DNA of 64,000 nucleotides, taken from contig NZ_BAABWX010000001.1 of the NCBI RefSeq assembly GCF_040364665.1, positions 1,364,001 through 1,428,000 on the forward strand. The letters are read 5' to 3'. Every line of letters starts with the position of its first letter. Position 1 is the first letter of the stretch. Source of the stretch: Cognatishimia sp. WU-CL00825 (GTDB taxonomy: Bacteria; Pseudomonadota; Alphaproteobacteria; Rhodobacterales; Rhodobacteraceae). The notes beneath the pieces were generated by a model. The model was not told the DNA's origin. It ran no database searches and worked only from the letters and a program-made list of their open reading frames with translations. Below, one piece after another: positions 33,807 to 43,807 of this stretch. The position numbers and the translations under genes are program-made.

Positions 33807-34544
33807 ATGAAACTTTTTGTCGGCCTGGGAAATCCAGGTCCAAAATACGCTGGCAATCGCCACAATATCGGCTTTATGGCTCTGGATCGCATTGCCGAAG
33901 ACCACGGGTTTGCCCCATGGCGTAAAAAGTTTCAGGCCGCAGTGACCGAAGGGAAATTTGGCAGTGACCGGGTTGTACTGCTCAAACCTGAAACCTTTAT
34001 GAATTTATCAGGTCAAGCGGTCGGCGAAGCCATGCGGTTTTATAAACTCGACAGCACTGATGTGGTGGTATTTCATGACGAATTGGATCTTGCACCGGGC
34101 AAATGCCGGGTGAAATCTGGCGGCGGGCATGCCGGCCACAACGGGTTGCGCTCAATTCACCAACATCTGTCACCACATTATGACCGGGTGCGGCTGGGCA
34201 TCGGCCATCCGGGTCACAAAGACAAGGTGGCCGGATATGTGCTGCGCGATTTTGCCAAGGCAGATCAGGACTGGCTGGATGACCTTCTGCGTGGCATCAG
34301 CGATGGGGCCAAACACCTTGCCAAGGATGATCCCGGCAAGTTCATGAATGCAGTGGCCCTACGCGTCGCGCCTCCTCGGTCTTCAACGGGCACCGAGCGC
34401 AAAGCGGCCAAGGGGCCGCAAAAAGAAGTCAAAGCAACAGACGCGCCTAAAAAGCCCAAAAGTCAAAAGCCTGAAATACCGGTCGTGTCTGACCCCGAGG
34501 ATACGCGGACATCGATGCAGAAATTGATGGACAAATTCCGGTAA
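33807..34544 (+). CDS. pth: Peptidyl-tRNA hydrolase
   Basis: A 245-residue enzyme. VGLGNPGPKYAGNRHNIGF holds the catalytic His and Asn, and HDELDLAPGK the Asp. It frees tRNA from peptidyl-tRNA that dropped off the ribosome. A basic, Lys-rich tail of about 45 residues extends it beyond the usual 190-200, as is frequent in Rhodobacterales. Confidence 0.97.
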   Translation: MKLFVGLGNPGPKYAGNRHNIGFMALDRIAEDHGFAPWRKKFQAAVTEGKFGSDRVVLLKPETFMNLSGQAVGEAMRFYKLDSTDVVVFHDELDLAPGKCRVKSGGGHAGHNGLRSIHQHLSPHYDRVRLGIGHPGHKDKVAGYVLRDFAKADQDWLDDLLRGISDGAKHLAKDDPGKFMNAVALRVAPPRSSTGTERKAAKGPQKEVKATDAPKKPKSQKPEIPVVSDPEDTRTSMQKLMDKFR

Positions 34545-34559
34545 CCGCAAAGGAACACC

Positions 34560-34940
34560 ATGCAGAAAGACCCAAATATCAACGTTTTTGGCACAGCGCT
34601 TAGCATCTGTTCTGCTGATCCCCTCACCGGGTATTTCCGCGACGGCCAATGCAACACCTGCGCACAAGACCAGGGCAACCACACCGTTTGCGCAGTGATG
34701 ACGGCTGAATTTCTGGCTTATTCCAAATACGTCGGCAACGACCTGACAACGCCCCATCCGGAATTCAATTTCCCCGGCCTGAAACCGGGTGACAGTTGGT
34801 GCCTCTGTGCAGGACGCTTTTTGCAGGCCTATGACGAAGGCTGCGCACCTCAGATCAACCTAACAGCGACCCACAAGCGCGCCTTAGAGGTTGTTTCTCT
34901 TGAGATTTTACAGGCTTGCGCCGTTGTTGGCCCTGCCTAA
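34560..34940 (+). CDS. DUF2237 family protein
   Basis: A 126-residue cysteine-rich protein matching DUF2237: PLTGYFRDGQCNTCAQDQGN, HTVCAVMTAEFL, GNDLTTP and GDSWCLCAGRFLQA are all family positions. The function is not known. It starts 15 nt after pth and is probably co-transcribed with it. Confidence 0.85.
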   Translation: MQKDPNINVFGTALSICSADPLTGYFRDGQCNTCAQDQGNHTVCAVMTAEFLAYSKYVGNDLTTPHPEFNFPGLKPGDSWCLCAGRFLQAYDEGCAPQINLTATHKRALEVVSLEILQACAVVGPA

Positions 34941-35129
34941 CGGGCGTGATGTTCACCCAAGCCAATAAGGCCTTTGACGAAGCACACGCTCGTTTCTAGG
35001 GTCCGAAAGCCCAAATATACAGCCGAAATTCACCAATTCACCCATCTCTCGCCACAAACACGTCAACAACTTTAAGTATATTTCTCTCAAGCACAGTAAT
35101 TTGGAAGTGTTTTATAAGAGAGACCCATT

Positions 35130-35540
35130 ATGTATTTTGAGCATTTGAACCAAAAGCAACATCGACCCAGCCTTGGCGACATCCTTAGAAAACTTGTCCA
35201 TAAAGAAACCGATTGGCGTCCCAAGGACATGAATGGCGCAGTGCTTCAGCGGATCATGACCAACATCGGCGCACGCCCTCAGGCCACGTACCAAATACGC
35301 TCTATGGCGCGGCTGTTTGGACTGAATGCCCAGCAACTTTCCACGCCCAAACTGCGTGCTGAAACCCTGGCGCAAAACTGCAGCGCATGCACCCTGGCCA
35401 AGACCTGTTTTCGCACGAAAACTGGTGCGCCGGATACAACGCCAAACATTGCCCCGCAAAAGTGTCCGAATTTTAAGACTTTTCAAACCCTTGCCCGCGA
35501 TAGCGGTTCACGCACGGCCATTCACAACAAGCTGGTTTAG
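35130..35540 (+). CDS. Small cysteine-containing protein, DUF6455-like
   Basis: A 136-residue protein. The C-terminal half has a Cys pattern (CSACTLAKTCFR and then QKCPNFKTF) and a preceding helical region (ARLFGLNAQQL) like the DUF6455 proteins found in many roseobacters, which may bind a metal or a cluster. The N-terminal 50 residues are basic and not recognised. Assignment is from memory of the family pattern only. Confidence 0.6.
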   Translation: MYFEHLNQKQHRPSLGDILRKLVHKETDWRPKDMNGAVLQRIMTNIGARPQATYQIRSMARLFGLNAQQLSTPKLRAETLAQNCSACTLAKTCFRTKTGAPDTTPNIAPQKCPNFKTFQTLARDSGSRTAIHNKLV

Positions 35541-35545
35541 AAAAA

Positions 35546-35563
35546 CGGGCCTTTGGCCCGCTT
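35546..35563. terminator. Bidirectional hairpin between convergent genes
   Basis: Stem CGGGCC/GGCCCG (35546-35551 with 35555-35560) with AAAA on its left and CTTT on its right, between the DUF6455-like gene and the end of trpB. Confidence 0.6.
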
Positions 35564-35576
35564 TAATGACCAGTCT

Positions 35577-36815
35577 CTATTCCGCGTCGCTCATGTCAAA
35601 GCCAAGGTGCCGTGCGACGGTGAAAATATCCTTGTCGCCGCGGCCACACATATTCATCACCAAGATATGATCTTTTGGCAAAGTAGGCGCCAATTTCATC
35701 ACATGCGCCAAAGCGTGGCTTGGTTCCAGTGCCGGAATAATGCCTTCGGTACGGCAGGAAAACTGGAATGCCTCTAGCGCTTCTTTGTCGGTGATCGCCA
35801 CATATTGCGCGCGACCAATCTCATGCAGCCAAGCGTGCTCTGGTCCGATACCCGGATAATCCAGCCCCGCAGAAATCGAGAAGCCCTCTTGGATCTGGCC
35901 ATCATCATCCTGCAACAGATAAGTGCGGTTGCCATGCAGCACGCCCGGACGGCCCCCGGTCAACGAAGCGCAATGCTCCATTTTCTGGTTCACGCCTTTG
36001 CCACCTGCTTCGACGCCAATGATATTGACGCTGTCATCATCTAGGAACGGAAAGAACAGCCCCATGGCGTTTGACCCGCCACCGATGGCCGCAATCACGG
36101 TATCCGGCAAACGGCCTTCGCCTTCTTGCTCTTCCAACTGCCAACGGACTTCTTTGCCAATGATCGCTTGGAAATCCCGCACCATCGCCGGGTATGGATG
36201 CGGCCCAGCGACAGTGCCAATGCAATAAAACGTGTCGTCGACATTGGTCACCCAGTCGCGCAATGCATCGTTCATCGCATCTTTCAGCGTGCCTCGACCA
36301 GAGGTCACAGCGACAACTTCAGCACCTAACAAACGCATACGGAACACGTTTGGGGCCTGACGCTGCACATCATGCGCGCCCATATAGACGACACATTTCA
36401 GGCCAAACTTGGCACAGACCGTAGCCGTGGCAACACCGTGCTGCCCTGCCCCGGTTTCTGCAATAATGCGGGTTTTTCCCATGCGTTTTGCCAGAATGAT
36501 CTGACCCAACACATTGTTAATCTTATGCGCGCCCGTGTGGTTCAGCTCGTCGCGCTTTAGATAGATTTTCGCGCCACCCAGCTCTTCGGTCATACGTGGG
36601 GCAAAATACAGCGGGCTTGGACGGCCCACATAGTGTTTCCACAAATCATCCATCTGCGCCCAGAACGTTGGGTCGGTCTTGGCCTTTTCGTATTCTGCTT
36701 CCAGATCCAGGATCAAGGGCATCAGGGTTTCGGACACAAACCGCCCGCCAAAGTCACCAAAGCGGCCCTTTTCATCGGGACCATTCATGAAGCTGTTGAA
36801 AAGATCGTTGGCCAT
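35577..36815 (-). CDS. trpB: Tryptophan synthase beta chain
   Basis: A 412-residue PLP enzyme of normal length. The Schiff-base lysine is in [13 protein letters not shown], the catalytic Glu in [10 protein letters not shown], and the phosphate loop is GGGSNAMG. It joins indole from TrpA with serine to give tryptophan. It lies downstream of trpF with a 72-bp gap. Confidence 0.98.
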   Translation of the reverse strand: MANDLFNSFMNGPDEKGRFGDFGGRFVSETLMPLILDLEAEYEKAKTDPTFWAQMDDLWKHYVGRPSPLYFAPRMTEELGGAKIYLKRDELNHTGAHKINNVLGQIILAKRMGKTRIIAETGAGQHGVATATVCAKFGLKCVVYMGAHDVQRQAPNVFRMRLLGAEVVAVTSGRGTLKDAMNDALRDWVTNVDDTFYCIGTVAGPHPYPAMVRDFQAIIGKEVRWQLEEQEGEGRLPDTVIAAIGGGSNAMGLFFPFLDDDSVNIIGVEAGGKGVNQKMEHCASLTGGRPGVLHGNRTYLLQDDDGQIQEGFSISAGLDYPGIGPEHAWLHEIGRAQYVAITDKEALEAFQFSCRTEGIIPALEPSHALAHVMKLAPTLPKDHILVMNMCGRGDKDIFTVARHLGFDMSDAE

Positions 36816-36887
36816 GTATGCCTCTTGCTAAAACTGTTGCCATTTGTCTTAGGGCGCTTAACCCCAAACTTCCATCCCAAAGTGTAT

Positions 36888-37544
36888 TTATAACTTAGGA
36901 ACCGGCTTTTCTTTGGCTGCGGCGACAAACGCGCGGATCAGATCTGCGGACTTCTTACCCGGCGCACTTTCCACACCCGAAGAAACGTCCACCTGCCGCG
37001 CGCCGGTCATTTGCACAGCAGTCGCCACGTTCTCTGGCGTCAGCCCCCCGGCCAGCATCCAGGGACAGGGCCAGTATTTGCGGTTCACCAAGCGCCAATC
37101 AAAAGCCAGACCGTTGCCACCGGGCAAGTCGGCGTTTTTTGGCGGCTTGGCATCCACCAGCAATTGATCCGCAACGCTGCCATAGACATCAATCTGCGCA
37201 ACATCAGCTTGATCAGCAATACCGATGGCTTTCATCACAGGCAGCCCATAGCGCGCCTTAACCTCGATCACCCGCTCCGGGCTTTCTGCCCCATGCAATT
37301 GCAGCATATCTAGCGGCACGCGCTCGCTCAAGGCATCCAGAAAAGCGTTATCGGCGTTCACCGTCAAAGCCACTTTGGCAACACCGATCGGCACCTCTAA
37401 AGCCAGCGCACGCGCTTGCTCGACAGAGACATTGCGCGGTGATTTTGCAAAGAACACAAACCCAACATAGGCAGCCCCCGCCTCGGTTGCAGCCACAACA
37501 TGATCAAGCGTGCGCAATCCGCAAATCTTTACTCTGGTATCCAT
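36888..37544 (-). CDS. trpF: Phosphoribosylanthranilate isomerase
   Basis: A TIM-barrel enzyme of about 218 residues. The catalytic Cys is in [10 protein letters not shown] and the Asp in a late [11 protein letters not shown] segment. It isomerises phosphoribosylanthranilate in tryptophan synthesis. The start may be the ATG at 37544 or a GTG at 37559; neither has a strong ribosome site. Confidence 0.95.
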   Translation of the reverse strand: MDTRVKICGLRTLDHVVAATEAGAAYVGFVFFAKSPRNVSVEQARALALEVPIGVAKVALTVNADNAFLDALSERVPLDMLQLHGAESPERVIEVKARYGLPVMKAIGIADQADVAQIDVYGSVADQLLVDAKPPKNADLPGGNGLAFDWRLVNRKYWPCPWMLAGGLTPENVATAVQMTGARQVDVSSGVESAPGKKSADLIRAFVAAAKEKPVPKL

Positions 37545-37576
37545 AACTCTGGCATCCACTGGGTTTTCTTAAACGC

Positions 37577-37603
37577 AAAACGCCCCGGATCATCTCCGGG
37601 GCC
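37577..37603 (-). terminator. Terminator after lapA
   Basis: Stem CCCCGGA/TCCGGGG (37595-37601 with 37583-37589 on the minus strand) followed by CGTTTTG. It separates the ihfB-lapA unit from trpF-trpB, at least partly. Confidence 0.75.
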
Positions 37604-37627
37604 GCATGACGATCAATGTGTCTGGAT

Positions 37628-37978
37628 TTAGCTGGCTTCTTCTAAAAGCACCAGCACCTCGTCTTTGTCCTCGGCGCGCGCGCCCTTGAGGCGACGCACC
37701 TCACGCTGGGTGGTTTTCAACGAGCGTTCAGCGCGTCCCGCTGCGGCACGGTGCTTATGCTCCCGCATCCACTCCCAGAAAAAGCCGATCAACAGTCCCG
37801 CCACGATGCCAGCAAAGATCACAACAAATAACGGCAAGCTGATGGAATAGCCTAGCCCCAAAAGTTCTGCCAATGGTTCCGGCAGCAAGTTCAACGTGAC
37901 CATTCCCCGGTTGGCCAAAGCCACCGAAACCAGCACCACGCCAAGTGCCGCCAAAAACCCATATCTGATGTAACGCAT
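37628..37978 (-). CDS. LapA-domain membrane protein (DUF1049)
   Basis: A 116-residue protein with two membrane segments (about residues 5-22 and 46-68) and a cytoplasmic coiled tail rich in Arg, Lys and Glu. This is the LapA (lipopolysaccharide assembly A) family layout. The gene is regularly found after ihfB in alphaproteobacteria. It starts at the last base of the ihfB stop. Confidence 0.85.
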   Translation of the reverse strand: MRYIRYGFLAALGVVLVSVALANRGMVTLNLLPEPLAELLGLGYSISLPLFVVIFAGIVAGLLIGFFWEWMREHKHRAAAGRAERSLKTTQREVRRLKGARAEDKDEVLVLLEEAS

Positions 37979-38262
37979 TACGCTTTTCCGTTCAGCCGAT
38001 CTCTAAGAAGTTTGCCGGTCTTAAAGAACGGCACATGTTTCTCGTCAACCTTAACAGCTTCGCCGGTGCGTGGATTGCGACCAACCCGCGCATCGCGCTG
38101 TTTCACAGAAAAAGCACCAAAGCCGCGCAGCTCTACCCGGTCGCCACGCGCCATCGCATCGGTGATCTCTTCAAAGATGGAATTCACAATCCGCTCAACA
38201 TCACGTTGATATAGGTGCGGGTTCTCATCGGCAATTTTTTGAATCAATTCTGATCGGATCAT
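37978..38262 (-). CDS. ihfB: Integration host factor, beta subunit
   Basis: A 94-residue HU/IHF-fold protein. [16 protein letters not shown] at the start, [14 protein letters not shown] and the DNA-clasp arm [12 protein letters not shown] are typical of IHF-beta. It forms a dimer with IHF-alpha that bends DNA. It normally follows rpsA directly; here about 3.1 kb of other DNA lies between. Confidence 0.95.
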   Translation of the reverse strand: MIRSELIQKIADENPHLYQRDVERIVNSIFEEITDAMARGDRVELRGFGAFSVKQRDARVGRNPRTGEAVKVDEKHVPFFKTGKLLRDRLNGKA

Positions 38263-38277
38263 CGACAGCTTCTCCCC

Positions 38278-38832
38278 AGAGCAAAGCGGTTACTTTTTAC
38301 ATTTATCTTGCCAAAATATAGGGACAAAGTGGTGAAAACGGAAACACTAAGATCCGCCAAACCCCTGATTTACCGCACTAATGTGGAAAAACACCCCAGA
38401 TTGGGCAAAGCGACGCCGATCCTGCGCCATTCCTTCTGCGAGCGCAAACAACGCCGCGATGCAGAAAGTGCTGTGATTCGCGGTCATTCAAATCGTTCTC
38501 TAGGTGGCCATTTACCGTTCTCGCGCTCCCATCAGCCCCTGGGCATCCCCTGAATGCGACATGAAATATGTGGCGGCAACGGCGATGGCCCAGCGCCATT
38601 AACCTCATTGGCCCCCGTGAGCACGCAACCCTACAATGGCGCTTGGCGGCTGAACTTCGCCTATCAGCAGGCGGTATCGCAGGGAGCGTTCGTTGGGGAA
38701 ACCTAACGCCAAAAGAAAAAGCTTACCCCACTTAGCACACTGAATTGGGTCAAAAATGCTGGTTTCTGTGAATCTTCGCAGCCTTTACTGTGGCTTAATA
38801 CCAACGGCAGCTATGCGGGACAAAGCGGTAGC
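38278..38832. other. Gap in the rpsA-ihfB interval, no intact gene recognised
   Basis: About 550 bp between ihfB and the LacI-type gene. The ihfB promoter should lie near 38270-38340. A plus-strand frame around 38620-38830 interrupted by a stop (LNFAYQQAVSQGAF then LSTLNWVKNAGFC) looks protein-like and may be a gene fragment, but I cannot name it. Confidence 0.4.
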
Positions 38833-39894
38833 TCAGTACGTGCTCGCGGACGTCCGCTTTTGGAAACGCCTATTGAAAGGTGGAATATTCTCGGGAGTGA
38901 CAACCTGAATATGAGACATGGTTGTTTGAGGTGGCATGACCATGAGCTTGTGATGATGCAAGAAAGCTTGGAACACGTTGAGTAAATCCACGCGCAGATC
39001 ATGGTGCAGTACAAAACTAAGTCGCCCATCTTCGATGAGCCGTATATTTTCGTTATCCAGATCGTGGGCGACATATATGTCAGGCAGTGACCCGTTCTGG
39101 TCGAGAGCACGCAAAATCGCCGAGTTACCGCCGCCCATCGAATATACGGCACGTACTTTGTTCAGACCTGCAACAACACTTTGCATGATGCGTGATGTTT
39201 CACCATATACGCCGCTGCCCCCACTTGCATCTATGATGCGTAGGCTTGGGCACAGCCGGACCAGAGTCGCCTTGAACGCAACTTCTCGTTCTTCCTCTCC
39301 CAAAAAGCGATCACTGCTTCTTGATATCAGGACCGTTCCGTCACCGTCGCAGATTGTTTTCGCAATCAGGTAGGCTGCTGTACGACCTGCGCTTTGATTA
39401 TCAAGGCCGACATAGGCAAGGCGCTTTGTCGTGTTCAGGTCAGTGACCAACGTAACAACAGGAATGCCTGATGCGATCAATTGATCCACAGCTGCTCGGA
39501 TGGCCGGCAAATCACGCGCCTTGATGCAAACGCCGTGGCTGCCCCGTTTGGCGATGCGCGACAAAGCGGCGGTGGCATCATCTTCCGTCATGATCTCTTG
39601 GGCCTGGAACCTTGGACGGCACACGGCGTTTCCAATAGATGACAAAACTTGTTCCGCAGCTTGCTGGACTTCTCGGCTAAAGCGCGTTGGTGCTTCAATC
39701 ACAAAGTCGAAAAACAGACGCCGCCCACGGGCGGCCAATTGCGCCTCTTGGCCCTCAAGTTCTGAAATGGCAGCGGCAACACGTGCCTTGGTTTGCGGAC
39801 TGACATTGGCACGATTGTTGATCACGCGATCGACTGTCGCGGTGCTGAGCCCCGACTGTCTGGCAACTTCTTTGATGGGAAATCGATGCGTCAT
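38833..39894 (-). CDS. LacI-family transcriptional regulator
   Basis: A 353-residue regulator. The N-terminal helix-turn-helix and hinge are seen as IKEVARQSGLSTATVDRVIN followed by NRANVS. A periplasmic-binding-like sensor domain follows (GSHGVCIKARD, RLAYVGLDNQSAG, VAHDLDNENIRL). Sensors of this group bind sugars or polyols. It is divergent from the dioxygenase gene and probably represses it through the operator between them. Confidence 0.88.
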   Translation of the reverse strand: MTHRFPIKEVARQSGLSTATVDRVINNRANVSPQTKARVAAAISELEGQEAQLAARGRRLFFDFVIEAPTRFSREVQQAAEQVLSSIGNAVCRPRFQAQEIMTEDDATAALSRIAKRGSHGVCIKARDLPAIRAAVDQLIASGIPVVTLVTDLNTTKRLAYVGLDNQSAGRTAAYLIAKTICDGDGTVLISRSSDRFLGEEEREVAFKATLVRLCPSLRIIDASGGSGVYGETSRIMQSVVAGLNKVRAVYSMGGGNSAILRALDQNGSLPDIYVAHDLDNENIRLIEDGRLSFVLHHDLRVDLLNVFQAFLHHHKLMVMPPQTTMSHIQVVTPENIPPFNRRFQKRTSASTY

Positions 39895-39915
39895 TTGATG
39901 TGTTTCTGATTTGTT

Positions 39916-39931
39916 TTGATGGTTTAATCAA
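39916..39931. promoter_or_regulatory. Candidate LacI operator TTGAT-N6-ATCAA
   Basis: A palindrome TTGAT GGTTTA ATCAA lies in the 81-bp divergent gap between the LacI-type gene and the PhyH-like gene. Such AT-rich-armed repeats are typical LacI-family operators. Confidence 0.5.
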
Positions 39932-39975
39932 GGTCTCGATGTTGCACACTCAGTGAAACAAAGGGAGATTGTTCT

Positions 39976-41157
39976 ATGAACGACCATATCGAAACCGAAC
40001 TCGGGTATTTTGATAGCGCGGCATGTGACCTCAATGTGTTCACTGCGCTTATCGATCAAACGGCCAACTCATCAACCGTTTCGCACGCCGAAGACATTCA
40101 AAAGAATGTCCCAATCTATGATATGTCCGGGCTACGTCCGTCGCTTGAGGATAAAGAGCAACGTCGCGCTATCATGGCCGAATGGGCGCATGTTCTTAGG
40201 GCGGGCGCAGGTGTTCTCGTTCTGCGCAAGGCCTATGAGGATACTACCGTTCTGGATGAGGCCACTGCGATCTATGAACAGATCATTGCCACCGAAAAGT
40301 TGGCGAGCGGTGGCGGCGGTGACCACTTCGCAGCATCGGGATCCAATGACAGGATATGGAATTCCTTGCAGAAACTCTGCGAAGAAGCCCCAGAGGTGTT
40401 TTTGCGTTACTTTGCCAACACCTCCATCGCTGCAGCCTGCGAAGCCTGGCTTGGTCCAAACTATCAAATGACTGCGCAGATTAATCTAGTTCATCCCGGT
40501 GGTGCAGCTCAGCAAGCTCACCGAGACTATCATCTCGGCTTTCAGACGGCTGAAATCAGTGCGGAATATCCCGCACATGTTCATGATCTTTCGCCTGCTC
40601 TGACGCTACAAGGAGCCATCGCGCATTGTGACATGCCGATTGAAAGTGGCCCGACGAAACTTTTGCCATTCTCACAGCTCTACCGCGCGGGCTATGCCGC
40701 GTGGAGACGAGATGATTTCAGGGCGCTGTTTGAAGAGCGATACATTCAATTGGCACTCGCAAAAGGGGATGCTCTTTTCTTCAACCCAGCGCTCTTTCAT
40801 GCGGCGGGCGCAAATTCGAGCCGTGACATTCACAGAATGGCCAATTTGCTGCAAGTATCTTCAGCATTCGGGCGTGCCATGGAAACGGTAGATCGCACAA
40901 AGATGTGTAAACTGCTGTATCCTCATGCGTTGGCCGCACACTACAACAGCACGTTAGGCGTTTCAAACCTGAGGGCTGCAATCGCTGCGTCCGCAGAAGG
41001 ATATTCATTTCCGACCAATTTAGATCGAGATCCTCCAAAGGGCGGCCTTGCTCCCGAAACACAACAAGCGCTGTTTGGGCGCGCGCTGGCTGAGGATTTT
41101 GATCTTCAGAGATTTGACGCGGTTCTAGAAGAGATGCGCATCAAACAATTACCATAG
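39976..41157 (+). CDS. Phytanoyl-CoA dioxygenase (PhyH)-like Fe(II)/2-oxoglutarate oxygenase
   Basis: A 393-residue protein. The facial-triad pattern is visible: His-x-Asp in QAHRDYHLGFQ (about residue 178-188) and a distal His in FFNPALFHAAGAN followed by the Arg of HRMANLLQ, the 2-oxoglutarate contact. PhyH enzymes hydroxylate varied small molecules. AAGGGAG precedes the ATG. It is opposite a LacI regulator, so its substrate may be a sugar-like or polyol-like compound; that is inference. Confidence 0.75.
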   Translation: MNDHIETELGYFDSAACDLNVFTALIDQTANSSTVSHAEDIQKNVPIYDMSGLRPSLEDKEQRRAIMAEWAHVLRAGAGVLVLRKAYEDTTVLDEATAIYEQIIATEKLASGGGGDHFAASGSNDRIWNSLQKLCEEAPEVFLRYFANTSIAAACEAWLGPNYQMTAQINLVHPGGAAQQAHRDYHLGFQTAEISAEYPAHVHDLSPALTLQGAIAHCDMPIESGPTKLLPFSQLYRAGYAAWRRDDFRALFEERYIQLALAKGDALFFNPALFHAAGANSSRDIHRMANLLQVSSAFGRAMETVDRTKMCKLLYPHALAAHYNSTLGVSNLRAAIAASAEGYSFPTNLDRDPPKGGLAPETQQALFGRALAEDFDLQRFDAVLEEMRIKQLP

Positions 41158-41321
41158 CGTTACACTACTTAAACAGAAATATCTGACGAATTTTTGGAAC
41201 CAGACTTGCAGAGCGGCCATTCGCCGCTCCGCAGAAATCCGGCAATGTGGGCTCAAACCAGACATTGCTATGCGCGCCGTGCATTAGCAGCCTAAACAGC
41301 GAGCCCAGAGAACTTACAAAA

Positions 41322-41347
41322 AAGCCCCGCTTTCTCAAGCGGGGCTT
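41322..41347 (-). terminator. Terminator of rpsA
   Basis: An 11-bp stem AAGCCCCGCTT/AAGCGGGGCTT (41322-41332 with 41337-41347), with TTTTTTG following on the minus strand, about 30 bp past the rpsA stop. Confidence 0.9.
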
Positions 41348-41377
41348 CAATTTTTCAAGCGTCAAGCAATCTAAAGA

Positions 41378-43057
41378 TTACTCGTCACCTTTCAGGGCTG
41401 CGCCCAGGATGTCACCCAAAGATGCACCAGAGTCAGAAGAACCATACTGTTCGACGGCTTCTTTCTCTTCTGCAATCTCACGTGCTTTCACAGACAGACC
41501 CAGACGGCGTGTTTTGCCATCTACGTTGGTCACGCGCACGTCAACTTTGTCGCCAACATTGAAGCGCTCTGGACGTTGGTCCGCACGATCACGGGCCAGA
41601 TCAGAGCGACGGATGAAGGATTTCATGCCTTCATAAACCACTTCGATGCCGCCATCTTCGATCGCAGTCACTTCAACAGTCACGATAGAGCCGCGCTTCA
41701 CGCCGCCTGTCGCTTCTGCGAATTTGTCACCGCCAAGGGCTTTGATCGACAAAGAGATACGCTCTTTTTCAACGTCAACTTCAGACACAACCGCTTTGAC
41801 AACATCGCCTTTGCGGAAGTTCTGGATGGCGTCTTCGCCGCGCTCGTCCCAAGAAATATCAGACAGGTGAACCATGCCGTCGATTTCGCCAGGCAGACCG
41901 ATGAACAGACCGAATTCAGTGATGTTTTTAACTTCACCTTCAACTTCGGTGTTCTCTGGGTGTGTTTCTGCAAACACTTCCCATGGGTTGCGCATAGTCT
42001 GTTTCAGACCCAAGGACACACGACGTTTTGCACCGTCGATTTCCAGAACCATAACTTCGACTTCTTGCGAAGTGGAAACGATTTTGCCTGGGTGTACGTT
42101 TTTCTTGGTCCAAGACATTTCGGACACGTGAACCAGACCTTCAACACCTGGCTCCAGCTCAACAAATGCACCGTAATCGGTGATGTTGGTGACGCGACCA
42201 GTGTGTGTGGATTCCAGTGGGTACTTGCCCGCAACCAGATCCCATGGGTCGTCCATCAGCTGTTTCATGCCCAAAGAGATACGGTGTGTCTCTTTGTTGA
42301 TCTTGATGACCTGAACCTTAACGGTTTCACCGATCGACAAGATCTCAGATGGGTGGTTCACACGGCGCCATGCCATGTCGGTGACGTGCAGCAAGCCATC
42401 AACGCCGCCCAGATCAACGAATGCACCGTATTCAGTGATGTTCTTAACAACACCGTCAACCGCATCGCCTTCTGCCAGCTTGCCGATAACTTCAGCACGC
42501 TGTTCTGCACGAGACTCTTCCAAGATCGCACGACGGGACACAACGATGTTGCCACGACGACGGTCCATTTTCAGGATTTGGAATGGCTGCTTCAGACCCA
42601 TCAATGGGCCCGCATCTCGTACGGGACGTACGTCGACCTGAGAACCAGGCAAAAACGCAACTGCGCCACCCAGATCCACAGTGAAACCACCTTTGACGCG
42701 GCCAAAGATCGCGCCTTCGACGCGTGCATCGTCTGCGTATGCTTTTTCCAGGCGGTCCCAAGCTTCTTCACGACGCGCCATCTCACGAGAGATAACCGCT
42801 TCGCCGCGCGCGTTTTCAGCGGCGCGCAAGAAGACTTCTACTTCGTCGCCAACAGCAACTTCAGGAGCTTCACCAGGATTTGCGAATTCTTTAAGCTCAA
42901 CGCGGCCTTCCATTTTATAACCGACGTCGATGATGGCCTGACCCGCTTCAATCGCGATGATCTTGCCTTTAACAACGGAACCCTCTTGAGGGGTGTCCAT
43001 TTCGAAGCTTTCATTCAGAAGGGCTTCGAAGTCCTCCATAGATACGTTTTGAGCCAT
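41378..43057 (-). CDS. rpsA: 30S ribosomal protein S1
   Basis: A 559-residue protein of six S1 repeats. Copies of the repeat core can be seen as TEYGAFVDLGGVDGLLHVTD, TDYGAFVELEPGVEGLVHVS and TEFGLFIGLPGEIDGMVHLS, with VKGGFTVDLGG in the second repeat. It binds mRNA on the small subunit and is essential. AAGGAAA precedes the ATG. It follows cmk in the chromosome, with a small GNAT gene on the opposite strand between. Confidence 0.98.
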   Translation of the reverse strand: MAQNVSMEDFEALLNESFEMDTPQEGSVVKGKIIAIEAGQAIIDVGYKMEGRVELKEFANPGEAPEVAVGDEVEVFLRAAENARGEAVISREMARREEAWDRLEKAYADDARVEGAIFGRVKGGFTVDLGGAVAFLPGSQVDVRPVRDAGPLMGLKQPFQILKMDRRRGNIVVSRRAILEESRAEQRAEVIGKLAEGDAVDGVVKNITEYGAFVDLGGVDGLLHVTDMAWRRVNHPSEILSIGETVKVQVIKINKETHRISLGMKQLMDDPWDLVAGKYPLESTHTGRVTNITDYGAFVELEPGVEGLVHVSEMSWTKKNVHPGKIVSTSQEVEVMVLEIDGAKRRVSLGLKQTMRNPWEVFAETHPENTEVEGEVKNITEFGLFIGLPGEIDGMVHLSDISWDERGEDAIQNFRKGDVVKAVVSEVDVEKERISLSIKALGGDKFAEATGGVKRGSIVTVEVTAIEDGGIEVVYEGMKSFIRRSDLARDRADQRPERFNVGDKVDVRVTNVDGKTRRLGLSVKAREIAEEKEAVEQYGSSDSGASLGDILGAALKGDE

Positions 43058-43366
43058 GAGGTCTCATGTTTCCTTTACAAATCGTTTTATCTGGCCGCGC
43101 GGTTGTCTCCGCCGGTCTTGGTTAATGCCCCATTTTTGGGACGAATTGGTCCTGACGATACGCAAAACAAAGAGGGCCGGTTTACCCCAGCCCTTGCTCG
43201 TTCTCTTTATTCCGCGGCTGTATCGCCGTTTCGACAGGCGCTCTATAGCTCCAAACCCCTTGTAACGCAAGGTGCAAGAACCAAATTACAACGGCTTCAA
43301 AACTTTCAACCGCACCTTAGATCGCCTATGCATCAAAGCCATAGCGACTTTGGAAAGCCCAGCTTT

Positions 43367-43807
43367 ATGCCCGTACATCAACAGCAAGACTCACCCAAGG
43401 TTCTAAAGCTTGGCGCGGCCGATGTTTTGCCCCTGCGACAGGCCGTTCTTTGGCCCAATCACCCAATTGCATTCAGTAAGGTGACCGGAGACCAAGACGC
43501 GTTGCATTTCGGCATTAAAAAGGACCAAGCCCTTGTGTGTGTCGCGTCGTTGTTTTGGCACGATGACAGCCTCAGGCTGCGCAAATTCGCGACCCACCCA
43601 GATCATCAGGGCCAAGGATATGGCAGCGCAATGTTAATACACCTCGTGGCGCTGGCGCGGAATTTGCAAGCCCAGACATTCTGGTTTGATGCCCGCCAGT
43701 CCGCGCTTGGATTCTATGAGCACCATGGGTTTCAAGCCACAGGAGATATCTTTTATAAACAAGATATCGCCTATCTACGTATGTCCCGCAGGCTAGACGT
43801 CCGTTAG
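43367..43807 (+). CDS. GNAT-family N-acetyltransferase
   Basis: A 146-residue GNAT protein. The acetyl-CoA loop appears as [14 protein letters not shown] and the C-terminal fold as [14 protein letters not shown]. The substrate is unknown. An upstream in-frame ATG (43328) is possible; 43367 has GGAAAG before it. It ends 4 nt into the end of cmk on the opposite strand. The 43058-43366 gap holds the divergent rpsA promoter region. Confidence 0.82.
   Translation: MPVHQQQDSPKVLKLGAADVLPLRQAVLWPNHPIAFSKVTGDQDALHFGIKKDQALVCVASLFWHDDSLRLRKFATHPDHQGQGYGSAMLIHLVALARNLQAQTFWFDARQSALGFYEHHGFQATGDIFYKQDIAYLRMSRRLDVR

Noticed and set aside
41576..43366. A 743-codon plus-strand open frame running across rpsA
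   Set aside because: It is the antisense shadow of rpsA caused by its biased codon use. Only the final part, from about 43328 or 43367, is a real gene (GNAT).
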